From positions 558,001 through 622,000 of the forward strand of contig JAHLMK010000007.1 in assembly GCA_019915135.1 (NCBI GenBank): a stretch of 64,000 bases of DNA, in the 5' to 3' direction. Positions 1 to 12,334 of the stretch are shown piece by piece. The stretch is from Strobilurus pachycystidiatus. Its lineage: Eukaryota > Basidiomycota > Agaricomycetes > Agaricales > Physalacriaceae. Under the pieces are notes generated by a model. It saw nothing but the letters and a program-made list of their open reading frames with translations, ran no database searches and was not told the DNA's origin. Positions within the stretch are counted from its first letter, which is position 1; each line of letters opens with the position of its first letter. Made by a program: the position numbers and the translations under genes.

Positions 1-326
1 CGCCGGCATGCTGGACGTATTTTTTGAACGTGTGTTCGTTCCTTGAAAGCTGAGATAAAATGCCATTGAGATTTACAATAGACCCCGATAACTACCGCAA
101 GCACGTTGGACCAGATGGATATGTTCGGTCCTGGGGATTTTACCCTGTGGGTGGCTCTGTTGGTGGCTGAACGGGATTCGCTGACCCTTGTACTGCTGTA
201 GTACATCGAAGCGGGCAAAGCAGGAGCGGGCCACGAGGATGTCGGTCTTTCGGCGCGTTTTCGACAAGTAAGTAGTATCCGTTGAGTCTCTTGATGGAGC
301 ATTCTGATGCACGCGTCATTCTGCAG
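1..326. other. Upstream stretch without a supported gene
   Basis: No convincing exon was found. A small open stretch around 239-270 ends in a good donor (GTAAGT), and an acceptor CTGCAG lies just before position 327, so the next gene might have an additional first exon here. The reading frames do not join cleanly, so I did not extend the gene. Confidence 0.4.
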
Positions 327-1797
327 ATGCAGCATCAATTCACATATGCACCGCTCAATAATGAGACGAGACTCAAGGGCCCAGAAGATCAATTCATGCA
401 AGCGCTCCTTGCGCGCAGGGTATGTGGCTTGTCGTCTCCGGCCCGCTAACTCATTCGACATACCCATAGAAACGTGAGCTCAAGTCTATCGACCTGGGCG
501 ACCTCACACGACGCGACTTTGTTCTCAAGATATACATGCCGTGATAATTTTGCGTCTATTTGTACCAGCCTACACTGCTAACTCATCGTTAGAGAGATCG
601 AAAAGGAGAATGGGGAGCCACGTATCTGGAGACGATTTGTCGTCTCCGGCGGCATGTCGCTAGACGTGTTTCAAGACAAGGTCTTAGCGCCTTTAATGGG
701 CTGGTGCGGTCAACTCTAAAACTCTAATGGCTAATCCTCGACCGCATCCCCGCAGGGTTCGCAATTTCCACGCACATATATTAACGGACTATCGCGATGG
801 TACGCAGTTTGGGCCCAAGGTATCCATATGCGCCCTATCTCTATATCAACCGAAGATCGATTGACTTTTCAACGTGTTTAGAAGAGCCAAGCCATAGATA
901 TGATGCACCTGTCCGATGTGCGTAAACACACGTCTCTAGATGTTCGTGGTTCACCAACCTCCCACAGTCCGGACACGCTTTCTTACCGGAGGACGAATAT
1001 TGTCTGGCGCATGTCGTTTCCGAGGTGGGTGGCGCGATGAAGTACGAATATGATTTGGGGGATCATTTTTGCCACGACATCGAGGTTAGTTGTCCGTGTA
1101 TTCGAGCCTTTGAGCATCATCTATAGCGAGTTTAGGTTGAGCACATTCTCCCCGTGGAGAACAGTACCGGCGCCGTGAAAGTCTTGGCTGGATCTGGTAT
1201 CTGCCCGATGGAAAATGGACAAGGAAATGTCAGATGGGCGGAGAAACTCAATACGATCAAGAACGGATCGCCCAAGGACAAGCAGCAGGCCCTCAAGGAG
1301 ATCTACTCGATGCCCAACTATAAGGACCGGAAGTGGAATCTACGGCCCACATTCGATCCGGACTACTTCGATGTCGCCGAGACGCAGAACGCTGTTCTGA
1401 CCGCTTTGGGGACAAAGGGATCGTTCCCTGCTGGTGCCAAAGTATACAGGATGCCGATGTCATTGGAAGGCTTCTATGTGGGCCATGAGAGAGGGAAGAT
1501 CTCCAAAAAGACGACGAGGGAGGTTACGCCTTCGACTGATTCTTGGGGGTTCTTTGAAGAGCTGAAGAAGGATGGGAGGGATAGGATCACCAACACGGCT
1601 TGCGCTGCGTGTGGGAGTCCACACGATCTCAAGATATGCACTGGGTGTCGCCAAAGGTTCTACTGCTCCCCGGCATGTCAGAAGGTAGGACATATCTCAC
1701 TCGATCAATGTGTTTGCTGATTGGGCTCAAGGGTCACTGGAAATCGACGCATAAGCAGGAGTGTTCAGAGTTGAAGAGGAAGAAGACATCGGGCTAA
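327..1797 (+). CDS. pRiA4b ORF-3-like domain protein with C-terminal MYND zinc finger
   Basis: The gene has about eight exons separated by introns of roughly 50 nt. The N-terminal half carries the sequence IWRRFVVSGGMSLDVFQDKV, followed by an H-x-H region and YEYDLGDHF. This is the pattern of the plasmid pRiA4b ORF-3-like fold (Pfam PF07929 by recollection). The C-terminus has a MYND finger: CAACG, CTGC, YCSPACQK, then after a last intron (1686-1730) GHW, H and C. The MYND ligands are complete only if that intron is removed, which supports the model. MYND fingers bind proline-rich partners. The ORF-3 domain has no established function, so the role is unknown. The start at 327 is the first in-frame ATG, and an upstream exon is possible. 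Fusions of these two domains are, from memory, common in mushrooms. Confidence 0.75.
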
Positions 1798-2409
1798 AGT
1801 CTTGTTCTATCAAGTACCACGCACTATTGGAGGCTGCTGCGAAAGTGGAATCAATGAGCCGCTCGCCTGGCCTAATTTGAGTTTGAAACCCTGACTTCGG
1901 CATCGCGGCTTGATACTCTTTAAAGTTTAGACGCTTGGATCTCGAACTTTGTTCCCTTGATCGACTACTTATCACTTCAGATCGATCTACAACAACACCT
2001 TTCTTGCCGAACCACACCCTATGCCCAAGCGAAGCCGAGTTGGGGGAATAGGACCGGTGCCTCTCCAGTGTGTCCCTACGATCTCACGACCAGATCCAAA
2101 TTTTGACGATTTCGGTCCCTCTTCAAGTTATTTAGCTGTCTTTCCGAATCCCGATGCTTCCAATGCTGCCCGTGCCTCCCCGTGGAAGACAACACGTGTG
2201 ATGGGGCTGCTGAGCTTGGCCGCGACCCCCAATCTCCCTTGCCATGTGAATGCATATCTGGACGTTCCGTTCCACTGGAATTGTAGCAAGCCAAAGGAAC
2301 ATGACTCTCTGCTGTGAAGCTCGCTCGGCACCGCCTCGAATGCCGCCATTAAAGAGCCACCTACCTGCTTTGTCGTCAGCCCAACCCCCTTGCATTGCTC
2401 AGGCCCCGG
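1798..2409. other. Intergenic, nothing recognised
   Basis: Open frames in both directions here are short, overlap each other and show no domain or splice structure. The stretch probably holds the 3' end of the MYND gene and the promoter of the first C2H2 gene. Confidence 0.4.
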
Positions 2410-3672
2410 ATGCATCGCACAGCTGCTATCATGGAAACCGACCATGACTTTTCCTACAATTCTTCGGGCGGTCAGCTCGCATACCAGTCTCGTCGCGAGG
2501 ACCGGATACCCATCGAAACCGACTACCGGAACGGTGGCGTCATCCTTCCGTACGACGAAGGAGCGAGGAGCGCCTTTCAAATGAATGTGCAGCCGCCAGA
2601 CAATGACGCTACCCCCATCCATTCACTAAGCGTGCAGGATGAATCGAGTTTGCATCTTGGTATCTCTAGGTGGTCCTTGTCGCTTGTACTACCGCGATGT
2701 GAGCTCGCCTTCCGTTCACTCGTTCTTTCGTCATAGCTTATTGAAATCTGACTAGCGGGGACCTTCGCGGCCGAGAACTCTCCAACACAATCATCCTCGG
2801 GAGAATGTGCGGCCATCTGTTTGTACCTTTTCGTTGTCTAGTTGCTGATATGGGCTTCGCAGCGCAAATTTCCCCCAATGGATATGATTCATCGGACTTT
2901 GGGTCGTCTTCATCCGTCAATGTTGGCGAACAATATGACCACCGTCAACATGGTCAACATCATCGGATGTTTTCCACTTCAGCTGGGCTTGCTCATTTGA
3001 CGTCGTACGATAATCCCGGAAACGGGTCTATTGACCCAATGTTCCTTGATAGCAGCAACGCTCTGCCATTGGCTGGCTATGTCCCGTACGGCAATTCTGG
3101 GTACTCGACCTCGCATACCTCCCTCTCAAGTGCCGGTGAATCTTCGACTGGATCTCAATGCCAGGCGTACGCGCAGAATCCCTTCTACTCCTCTCATCAT
3201 GAGCCTGAGGAAGCAATTGTATACCAGCGTCATGATTGCGAAGAACCATCAGACATAGGCCAGTTTTTTTCTGATTTGGCCCCATTTGCAGCTGCTGATA
3301 CCTTCCGTCAATAGACCTGCACTCGGTGTCTGTAACCGATGAAACGGAGAGACGTAGAAGAGGGAGGAATAACCCTACCTCGATCTCCAAACAGGCGAAG
3401 AAGCTTGGAATAGAGAAGGAAAAAAAATTTCGCTGTACTCTGGACCTTTGCGCGTGGAAGGTGCCCAAAATAACGTTCTCGACTTTCTCACGTCTCAAGA
3501 GTATGTTTTATTCTTCCCCATCGACATGAACTTTGCTGACAATCGATGGTCAGGTCACTATGAGAGTGAACATGGCAACAAGACGTTTCGTTGCCTCACC
3601 TGCGCCAAGGTGTATCGACATTCGACGTCTCTAGATCGACACGTTAGAACAAAGCATCCACAACGCTCTTAG
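2410..3672 (+). CDS. Two-finger C2H2 zinc-finger protein A
   Basis: A putative DNA-binding regulator with both fingers at the very C-terminus and a long Ser/Tyr/Gln-rich N-terminal part. Exon 1 is 2410-2659. Exon 2 starts at 2842 (phase 1), and its 3' end is unresolved. The third exon is 3315-3500 and the last 3554-3672. Finger 1 begins CTLDLC and ends SHYESEH, with a phase-1 intron (3501-3553) between the two halves. Finger 2 is CLTCAKVYRHSTSLDRHVRT followed by KH. A basic stretch (ERRRRGRNN) precedes the fingers and may be a nuclear signal. The start could be 2410 or the in-frame ATG at 2431. It is the first of six related genes on this strand. Its last exon is the closest match to the dead fragment at 8597-8711. 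Function is inferred only from the fingers. Confidence 0.7.
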
Positions 3673-4727
3673 ATACTCTAAATAGGACACTCGTCATTGT
3701 AATACATTTACCTATCACAGTTAGCATAAACAACATCATATAGTTAAGATACTTACAGCAATTGGTAGACTCGCCTATAATTTTGTTTCTTTCATCATGT
3801 ACGCAGTCTAGCCTATTTCGCCACCCAGTCTCCGCATATCGGGTAAGCGGTGCACAGACCGCACAAGACCACGCATCATGGGGCGCGTAGAAAGTGGCGA
3901 CATGGGGAAAACGTACTTAGGTCGGCCATCAGTTCGAAATTGGGGTCCCTTGCTTGGGGGCAGTCGTCGATGGATGAGAAGCGTGTCAGATCATTACACT
4001 GATAGTACCTCTTACCGGCGTTCCAATATTGTGACCGTGCCGTGACATCCTTTCTTCCTTCCCACGTAACTTACCTCTTTCGACCGACCAACATCCAAGG
4101 TGATGCACCCGGACACCGTGACCAACCTGCTCCTTCCTCTAAACGTCACGAAAAGGAAAAAGGAGGATAACTGCGTGAATTCTTCGGGATATAATTAGAT
4201 TCGGCCGATTCCGAAGCGCGTCTTTCCTGCTGCCGCTGGCGCGAGACTGCGTCTGGTCTGACTCAACGATTGTCGCAAAACAGACCACTGCAGGCACAGG
4301 CACAGACGCAGTGGCGAGGATACTGCCTCTCTGAACGTGACACGCGTTATGTGGATGGATCGCTCACTTACCCTCGTACTGCCCTCGTGCCCGGGCCAAA
4401 GAGTGAGTCCATCCGAGAATGGGGACCATCTTGTTCTCACCTCCCGATAGGTCACGGTCGTATCTTTCTCCAGCCGCGTATCACCGCCGTTGAACTTTGC
4501 GTGGCTGAGTTGTCCTATGTTTAGAATTCCAACTTTCAGCGTGAATAACCACGCGCATTCTTGGCGGGGATCTGGAGCCATTGCTAAGACTGAGACAGCA
4601 ATATGACATAGCCTTGAAACCCACTACAGTAAACTATAAAGGAAGTATTAACCAGCCCCATTCACGCCAACCGTGCCCTTTGGACCTACTGTATCCGCAA
4701 CACCCTCCTCACGGGTCCTTCGCCGGA
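3673..4727. other. Intergenic, nothing recognised
   Basis: No exon with codon-like constraint was found. A 128-codon minus-strand frame (4195-4581) shows no domain. The reading frame of the next gene stays open upstream of its ATG at 4728 but has no earlier in-frame ATG. Confidence 0.4.
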
Positions 4728-6391
4728 ATGTCTTTAACTTACGGACACTCGGACGACGACCAGGCTGATGTGTCGCGCCCCTGGCTCTGCTATCCAATCA
4801 GCAACCATGTCTCTGATGACAGCAACTTGTCCTTGATGCTCAACGATGTGGCGCTCGGTTGCGGAAACGCGGTCAACGCACCCGACTTGCTGATTCCCTT
4901 CGAACTGGAGACATCGCTCGACGAGTTGTCCAGAAGCAATGCCTACGGTACGCTCCTCTTCTTGGACATACAAATAATGTCCTAACCATGCTAGGTGGTT
5001 TCGCTTATCCTCCTTTTAGAGGACTGAGTGGCTTCCAGCCCAGCCCTTCTCATATCCTTGGCTCTCAGGGTCATGGTATGTCGCTATGGTCATGTTGTCA
5101 TCAGCCGCTGATGTCTGTTTTCTGTACATAGTGTCGCCCTCTCAATCTGGTCTTCAGCAGTTCTCAGATGACAACAGCACGCTTCACCCGAATTATCCCG
5201 CTCATGCTGCTATCTCTGATGGCATTCCCACCCACAACAGCTGCGACAATTCCACTCAACATTCGTCGTACGACGATGCCATTCACGACCAGGCGGATAC
5301 CGTCTTCGCTTCTTCACCAGCCCATCTTCGAGCCCCTATCATAGTGCCCAACTATGCAGCTGGACAGGCACTGAAGGTGCCGCTCTGGAATTACGAGGAT
5401 ACAACTAGTCCCACATCTTCCTATTCCAGCCATTCTCCGTCATCCCCCGGTGCCTCTGGCTGGCAGTCGTCCAGTTCGAACTACTCTCCCGCCTCATCAC
5501 AGTACTCCGCCTCATCGCCACCTTGGTCAGTCCACACCTCCTCCTCGTCTCATCAAGCGTCGGTGTCGCCACACCTTTTACCGTCCTCACCGCACCCACC
5601 ATCGTCGTCGTACCATGGCTCACCGTTCCATCCGCCAAGTTCGCCGACGTCCTATTCTTTGTCATCTTCACTGCATCAGGCTTCACCATCTTACCCTGGC
5701 TCATTGTCACCAGATCTCAATATACCTCTACCCAACTTCTGCCCAGCTGGGTCCTTCAACTGCGATGGCAATGCCTCTGTAAACACCGAAGAAATCAGCC
5801 GGAGCCTGGATGGGCTTGCAATCACGGGCGCGGTCAATGGAGTTGCGCAAGGTACCAAATTTCGCCTTGAGTGTCGAGTTGTACTCATTTTCCCGTCAGG
5901 TGTAGAACAGTCTGTGTATGAGCGTGTACCGTTCTTCCCCTTGTCTCGCACGCTCTCCAGTGCGCCAAAGGTCACAGTACGCACGTCACAAATTCGGAAA
6001 GCGCAAAAGTCGGAGCCAGGAAGCCGAGGACGCAATACGAACATTCGGCGTTTGAAGGACGCCAAATTTGTTTGTAGCTATACAGATTGTCGTGTCGACT
6101 TTACAACAGCAGGTGCACTCAAAAGTATGCATTGTTCTGATCTGCATCAGTATAAGTCCTGATACTGATGTCTGTCTGCCTCTAGTTCATGTCCTCAGCG
6201 CGCATAAGCGCCTAACCCACAAATGTCCCCAGTGCGACAAGCGTTTTGCGCACCGGAGCTCCCTTGGTCGTCATGTCAAGCAGAAGCATCCTCAAGTGGA
6301 GGAGGCTACCCTACAAGGTCCAGACGTCTCATTGCCAGGACAGCCTGCCGATTCTGAACATCTTCTCGCAGCATTCCATACCCAGATATGA
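4728..6391 (+). CDS. Two-finger C2H2 zinc-finger protein B
   Basis: Five exons (4728-4947, 4995-5075, 5132-5851, 5900-6124, 6186-6391) sum to 484 codons, giving 483 residues. The middle is extremely Ser/Pro-rich, typical of a disordered activation region. It is followed by a basic segment, SRGRNTNIRRLKDAKF. Finger 1 is C-x4-C (CSYTDC) then H-x4-H, split by the family phase-1 intron 6125-6185. Finger 2 is CPQCDKRFAHRSSLGRHVKQ then KH. The RGRN..RLKDA linker and FTT.GALK core are nearly the same as in protein C at 9.5 kb, marking these two as close paralogs. The start is the first in-frame ATG. The protein is probably a nuclear transcription factor. Its target is unknown. Confidence 0.75.
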
Positions 6392-8014
6392 CTTGTCTTA
6401 TACCCCACCCACAATTGTATACCCCAATCGTATATACCCTTGCTATCGTAACAGCTGCTCTACTCGCACTTAACTGTTAAAATTCGCTATCTCCTGTAAC
6501 GCTGTCTCGTTTTTGTGTCCTCGGTCGTTTCGCTTTGGCCATTTGTAGCTAGTGATTTCTTCGTACTACTACGTACGTATCTGACCTTCCCCGGATTGCC
6601 TTCCGCGTGGTCTGGAGCAGCCCGTTGGGTAATAATGTGACATGATTTCAAAATCTCTTTGCTTCGATCCTGCCTTGATCAGTGAGTCATGATCGGTCGT
6701 ACTTGAGCTCTTTATTTGCTCCTCAATCCGCTTCCCCTTGTAGCAGAGACTCGATTGTTCCTCAGAGTGTCTACGGCGCCCAGGAAAGGAATGGAAGGAA
6801 GAAATACGGCATGGTCCCTTTCATTTCGCGTTCAAACACAATGCCACCGCAACACGTCTAATGTGGTAAGTACAGCTGTGGCATTTTGAATGTATACTAT
6901 TTTTTTTTGCTGGAACATGTACCAGGGTAACTCGTGTTGCTAGCACATACCCAGCTGCAGACAGCGATTCAGGAGACGTCATTTTCGCGGCATCGGCCCA
7001 TCTGACAGCAGGGCCTTCATTGTTATGCATCGACGACAGATCGACGACGACACGACACTTGGGCGCGCGCCTAGTCGTAAGAATGATCTCCCTGATAAAG
7101 CTACGATTGGCGCGTGGATCAAACGACCATGCTGCCTGAGCGCTTCGTTCTGCATGTCGGGACGAGCACATGGTCCCGGACTGTCTCGATACCCCGTCCC
7201 CGTCCTCTCGCCTTCTCAGCGAAGGCCGTTCTCATCATCACCACAACTGGTCAGATTGAACGACACTCCTTGCGAGAGCTTCTCTCATTCTCTCACTATG
7301 GAAATATGCATGCTGCCTTACTTTGCCAGTGGATGTGGTCTATCTTTGCCAGGCGATATTCCATAACAAACGGTCAGTCATGTGCGGAAGACGGAAGTGT
7401 GGCGTGGATATCAAGACGTGCGTCTTGGCCGCTTGATTACTCACGCATACCTTTCGTCAACGTCTGGGCCACGTATGGCAGGAAGTGTCCCGTTTGAAAA
7501 CTTCAATTCTAGGATTGACAGTGTCAGGATCGCCGGCGGTCTCGTCTGTCCGTACCACACTACATAAACCGTGGAAATCAGGGTGCCACGGTGCGTATCA
7601 TACGCGAATAGGCGCCATCATATTCTCCTGATGCTGAATTCTCAGGCTACTTACTCACCTCATTATGTATGAGGAAAGAGGATGTAACTATCTATTGCCA
7701 CGGACTCGTGGAACCCGCAAACATAGGTTACCGGCCATTTGGCGCGAGTAGAACTTCTCGTAGAGCGTGTGGAGACCGATGAGCGGGAGGAACAATGTCG
7801 ATTCATGCTGAGGAACTCGGAACGGAGACGGAAAAGTGATCCCGTCATTCTCGATGGATCTGTGCGTACGGAAAGTGGCCAGTACATCGTACTACTGCTT
7901 CCGGTCTCCACCAGTATGTCTCGTCCTTGCCTAACGGAGTGAGATCTGGTCACCGTGGTCTTGCCCGTGGTATCCTGGCGAAGAGTATCTTGATTTGGCA
8001 GTCAGAATTGGTCC
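6392..8014. other. Long gene-poor stretch
   Basis: Several overlapping plus-strand open frames of 110-130 codons occur between about 7025 and 7500, but they begin at non-ATG or poorly placed codons and contain nothing recognisable. I see no repeat ends here. The stretch may hold a fully decayed member of the C2H2 array, but the sequence gives no direct support for that. Confidence 0.35.
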
Positions 8015-8570
8015 GTACCGACTAGAGTCCCCAACGAGTATATACCCAGGTATTGGGATACCCACCCCGCCGGGTAATGACTTCCTGAAGGCCTGGCCCA
8101 ATCCACACCCATTACCCGAGTACAGCGTGAGCAAGTACGGGTGTGGGTATCTAACAAGTATCATGCATTAACATCTGAGTATTGAAATACTCGGGTATTG
8201 AAGCAGATATGTAGCAATTTATATACTTATATCTTGTATTTTTGGGGCCCTGTTGACTTGCCATAGGTTGTATTGCTAGCACAGGTAAGGTGTTCATCGT
8301 CATTTGGCCAAACGGTATCTCATGTGCCCAGTGAGGATGGCCTGATCTCTGCAGGTTCAATTCTCACGGGGGTCATTTTGTTCCAACCCTCAAAGGTGTG
8401 AGTACAGCGAGTATACCCCTGAGCTTGAGGTCTGGCCCGTTACTTACCCGTTACTCGGGTATGCAATCCACGAGTATTGAGTGATAACTGAGTAAGGGTC
8501 CAGGCAGATATGAGTATAGTCCACGGGTATACCCGTTTTTGCGGCACTCGTTGGGGACTCTAGTACCGAC
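8015..8570. mobile_element. hAT-like MITE (540 bp) with 8-bp target-site duplication
   Basis: The element proper is 8023-8562. Both ends carry the terminal inverted repeat TAGAGTCCCCAACGAGT (left as read, right in reverse complement). It is flanked by a perfect 8-bp direct repeat GTACCGAC at 8015-8022 and 8563-8570. An 8-bp duplication with TAG-type ends is characteristic of the hAT superfamily. The interior has no coding capacity but many copies of a short motif, ACTCGGGTA or its complement, in both orientations (for example near 8116, 8196, 8453 and 8530). These look like subterminal transposase-binding repeats. It is non-autonomous. Confidence 0.85.
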
Positions 8571-8596
8571 TAGGAGTATTAACAGAATAGAACCCC

Positions 8597-8711
8597 GAGA
8601 GCGAACATGGCAACAAGGCGTTTCGTCATGTCAGCTGTCGCAAAAAATGAACGTTCCTCGAAGTCCCTGGATCGCCACATTCGGACGAGGAATCCTCAGG
8701 GCTCTACTTGA
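8597..8711 (+). pseudogene. Relic of a C2H2 last exon
   Basis: This matches the last exon of protein A (3565-3672). Shared blocks include GAACATGGCAACAAG, GCGTTTCGT versus ACGTTTCGT, and CTGGATCGCCAC versus CTAGATCGACAC, in the same order and spacing. Translation starts ESEHGNKAFR but loses the zinc-binding cysteine pair and reaches a stop in the middle, so no finger can form. It lies 27 bp after the right target duplication of the hAT-like MITE, and no upstream exons were found. It is a seventh, dead member of the array. Confidence 0.7.
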
Positions 8712-9535
8712 GACTGTACCTCAAGTTTCAACGATGATATAATCCTTTAAGAACAGAACAGACAAAATCTTTCCTATATTCCTTCTCGACAGAATATGAA
8801 GATTGCGCCGTTTCATGTCGTGTACTCTCGAATGGAGACATACACTGTTAGCCACAGCGGTCAGGCGGGGGAGCATGCTGCATGACTTGTATTCTTTCTC
8901 GCCGTGCCTCAGAGTTTGCCATCAACTTCGGTATTCCTTTCCCACGACGTCTTTTCCTTGCCCACGTACTCACATACAGACGATAGCTGTTTCTCCCTCG
9001 GTGGCGCGGGTAGACGCGTATGACTCGTCTCGAACATATGGCGGAGAGGCAAGAAGGTTCCGTTTTTGGAAGTAAATGGTACGGATGGCGTAAGCTGCGC
9101 TCTGCTCATTCCGAACATTCGGTCTCACTCGACTTCATATCCGATCTATCCTTTGCCTAAGATCTCTTAGATCCCTGTTGCTGTTGGCCAGCGCATTCAA
9201 TTATTTACACAGGACCTGTCGTCGTGTTCAGAATTGTGTCCATCCTTTCTCACAGGCTCCTGCGTTCTTTTAAGTATCCTCAGGCTCCCACGGATCAAAG
9301 CACCGGATCTATCCTCAAATTGTCGAAGATCATCATCGCCTGGCGCGTATTACCCCGTAACATGACCGTTTGACAGCAATGGCGTACCACACAGCAATGG
9401 AGCACGGCGCGATAAAAGCGAACTGCAATCATCACTTTTTTTCACTAGACTCTCTTTCCCTTCGACATCCTGCGACGCCCTTCATCACTTCTTGCTAGGG
9501 TGCACGGTGCAAACGCTGATCACGATCAGACCCAT
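8712..9535. other. Intergenic, nothing recognised
   Basis: No supported exon. The reading frame of the next gene is open back to about 9499, directly after an acceptor-like CTAG, so an unrecognised first exon of that gene could lie here. Confidence 0.35.
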
Positions 9536-10785
9536 ATGTACGATTGCGTAGCAGCCGCTTTCCCAGCCAGCCGTCAGGACGGCAACAACGGTGAAGGCCC
9601 GTCCACCATACACACCAACATCGCGGTTGGCGGCGTGCCGGTTCACGCGTATACCCAACACTATTCAATCCCACACAATGGTCTAATTTATCTTCAAAAC
9701 GAGGAAAACGTTCTCGGCGACAATTTCTATAGTGCGCTGTCCTGCTTCTCATAGAAGCCCCCGATGTGCTGATTCATGCTAGGCGGTTGCTCTTACTTTT
9801 CCGTCCCCACTGGCTTCGATTTCTCGTCATCCTCTGCTCATGAATGTCACAGCCTGAACTATGGTACGTTGCTCTGGTCATCAAATTACAACTTCACAAT
9901 TGTGTTCGCATAGAGGCATCGTCCGGCTATCAACAGCAGTACACCGCGCCCGCGCCGTTCCTGGCGTCGCCTACCGATACGGCTCCGAACCCTGCGACAG
10001 CGTCTACAATGCCCACATACTGTGCGAGCCTATATCTGGCAGCACCTCAGTGGAACTACCCGGTAGCCAGTCATGCGAGTCCGTCTCCTGGATCTTCCAG
10101 CCCGCAATCTGGCTATGGAAGCTCATCGTTTACCGGATCGCCTGCTCATGGGTCTCCCAACTCGGATTTCACATTTTCGCCATCACCGCGCCCCGCGTCG
10201 CCGTCGCCTCATGCTCCCGCCGCCCCGCCTCATGCTCCCGCCGCCCCGTCTTCATTCACCGCCTCCCCGTCTTCCTATCACGGTTCCGCCGAGGGCCCAG
10301 ATATGCTCAATCAGCGCTTGAACAATCTTCTCTTGGCGGATATGGTCTATACTCCTGATGCCGCCCAAGGTATACGTTCTGAGCAAAATTTGTAGCTGTC
10401 ACTAATCTCTTTCCGCCAGTATCTGGTATGCATGGAACGCTCACATCCTCGTCTTATCCCCCGACCGATGCTCCTGACATGCGGCGAAGGAAGGAGATTG
10501 CCAGCCGAGGACGCAATAGAAATATCTTGCGCCTCAAGGACGCCAATTTTGTTTGTGGTTATACGGATTGCGGTCTCAACTTTACTACCCGGGGTGCGCT
10601 GAAGAGTACGTTTCATACATTCTGCATTTTTGCTAGGTCTAATACCTTCATACCCAGTTCATGTTTCCAGCAAGCACAAAGGCGTCACTCACGAGTGTAC
10701 TCACTGTGGCAAACACTACGCCCATCAGAGCTCTCTTGGCCGTCATGTTGGGCTACATCATCGCAATTTGGATATCTTTCAGTAA
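9536..10785 (+). CDS. Two-finger C2H2 zinc-finger protein C
   Basis: Five exons (9536-9731, 9783-9863, 9914-10369, 10420-10605, 10658-10785) sum to 349 codons, giving 348 residues. The central part is Ser/Pro/Ala-rich and contains a short tandem repeat (SPHAPAAPPHAPAAPS). It is followed by SRGRNRNILRLKDANF, almost the same as in protein B. Finger 1 is CGYTDC with FTTRGALK, then HVSSKH after the phase-1 intron 10606-10657. Finger 2 is CTHCGKHYAHQSSLGRHVGL then HH, and the protein ends a few residues later. The ATG at 9536 is the first in frame, but an upstream exon cannot be excluded. It is a putative transcription factor and the closest relative of protein B. Confidence 0.75.
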
Positions 10786-11789
10786 AGTCTTTAGTCTTTA
10801 CTACGTTGATACCCCGCCGGTAATATTTCCGCGTCTTGATATACCCGCATTGCACAATCTTAGACATCAGTCAACGGACCCTCTTGCATATATACCCTTG
10901 TATACCCTGTCTTTACTGTTGCTGCACTACCTACTGTACATCGCTTGTGTCAGTTTTCGTTCGCTATCCTCCAGGTTGAAGGTTCTCTTTCAGAGTACTG
11001 TACTTATCTCACTACTTCGCTTCCATGCTTCGCTTTCGTGCTCTGTAGCTTCTCATATCGTATCTCGGTGTATGTTTCTCGACTCTGGAACTGAGTACAG
11101 TCTCTGGAATGCAGGACAGGACCGTGACAGGACGTCCAATTTCAAACCACGGAGAACATCGGTCCGGCAATTGGAAATTGTTTGGTCGAATTCTGGCATG
11201 GAGAATGATCGATGAGTCATGGCCTCTTCGTGACCTGAGTGCTGGCTCGAGTTCACCTCGACTTGATCGGCGAACTCCAACTCGACTCGCAGCGGCACTA
11301 ATTTCGTCTTGCAGCAGCTCGGGGGATTCCGAAAACACATCTTCTCAGCGCCCTAACCGCTCCAAGACTCAATTGTGCCTCAGACGGAACTACGCTGGCT
11401 CGTTTTGAGCCCAAGGTCTCGTCAACGGTCAACGCGTCCAACACGTGTATATAGCGTGTTCAGGGTCACTGGGTCCCACCGTGTCTGAGCGCAAAAGCTC
11501 TGCGAAAGCTCGCGTCGCGTTCGCTATCTGCGTCGTACTTGAATTTGAACACGACGTTGATGACCACGGGCGCCTTGGGGCGCCATTCTGTTGTCTTTGA
11601 AGACACGAAGGAGGTGACATCGTACTAATACTGGTACGAGATCACGCCCGTCATATGTGAAATCCTGTGTGAAAAGAGCTGTGGAGATTCTCCATATCAA
11701 GGTACTTTGCTGTGTTACCGCCCCGGTGAAGTACTTGTACTTGGAGGATCTTTCTGATTCTTGGATGCCAACGCGTGATGGGTGCAAGG
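10786..11789. other. Intergenic, nothing recognised
   Basis: Holds the 3' flank of protein C. Overlapping open frames around 11012-11408 on both strands look like shadows of each other, without splice structure or motifs. Confidence 0.35.
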
Positions 11790-12249
11790 ACAAAAGGAGA
11801 ACGAGTTGTCCAAATTTGGATGCAATTACAAATTCGGACCAGCACCTCGTTCCATTCCGTCATTCCGTCGCCTATATACTCTCTGAAAACCCATTCTGCA
11901 GGTGGTGACCGAAGAACTGTCGTGTCGAAGAGTCTGGCCGCTTCCCCGTGAAATCTGATGGCCAGCAGGGTCATTCCACCATCTACCGGGCGCTCTTCAT
12001 CTCTTGACAATGATACTCGGAACAGCCAGGCTACTTTCTCCCTTGCCTTTGTCCGCCCTCCACACTGAATGAAATCCCACAGCAATCAGAGTCTGTGCCA
12101 TGGACCCGACCTGCATAGTGGTGGATTCGCCTCCAGCAAGGCGTACACGCAGCGTCCCACCAGCCATTTGATGGGCCTCCGCCAATACACACCGATTTAC
12201 AGCTATCAAAGCCACCGGACAGATTAGGCTCGGAACCTTTCGCTCGTAG

Positions 12250-12256
12250 TATTTAA
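12250..12256 (+). promoter_or_regulatory. TATA-like element of C2H2 gene D
   Basis: TATTTAA lies 79 bp upstream of the ATG at 12335. The context TATTTA...TCGACGGT is kept in the paralogous promoter near 22086, 81 bp before that gene's ATG. The conserved position suggests a core promoter element. Confidence 0.4.
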
Positions 12257-12334
12257 TCTCGACGGTCTGGCCAAGTTGCCGCCATTTCTCTGTCCATCTT
12301 TTATTCACGACTCGGTACATCGGTTTACCTCAAG

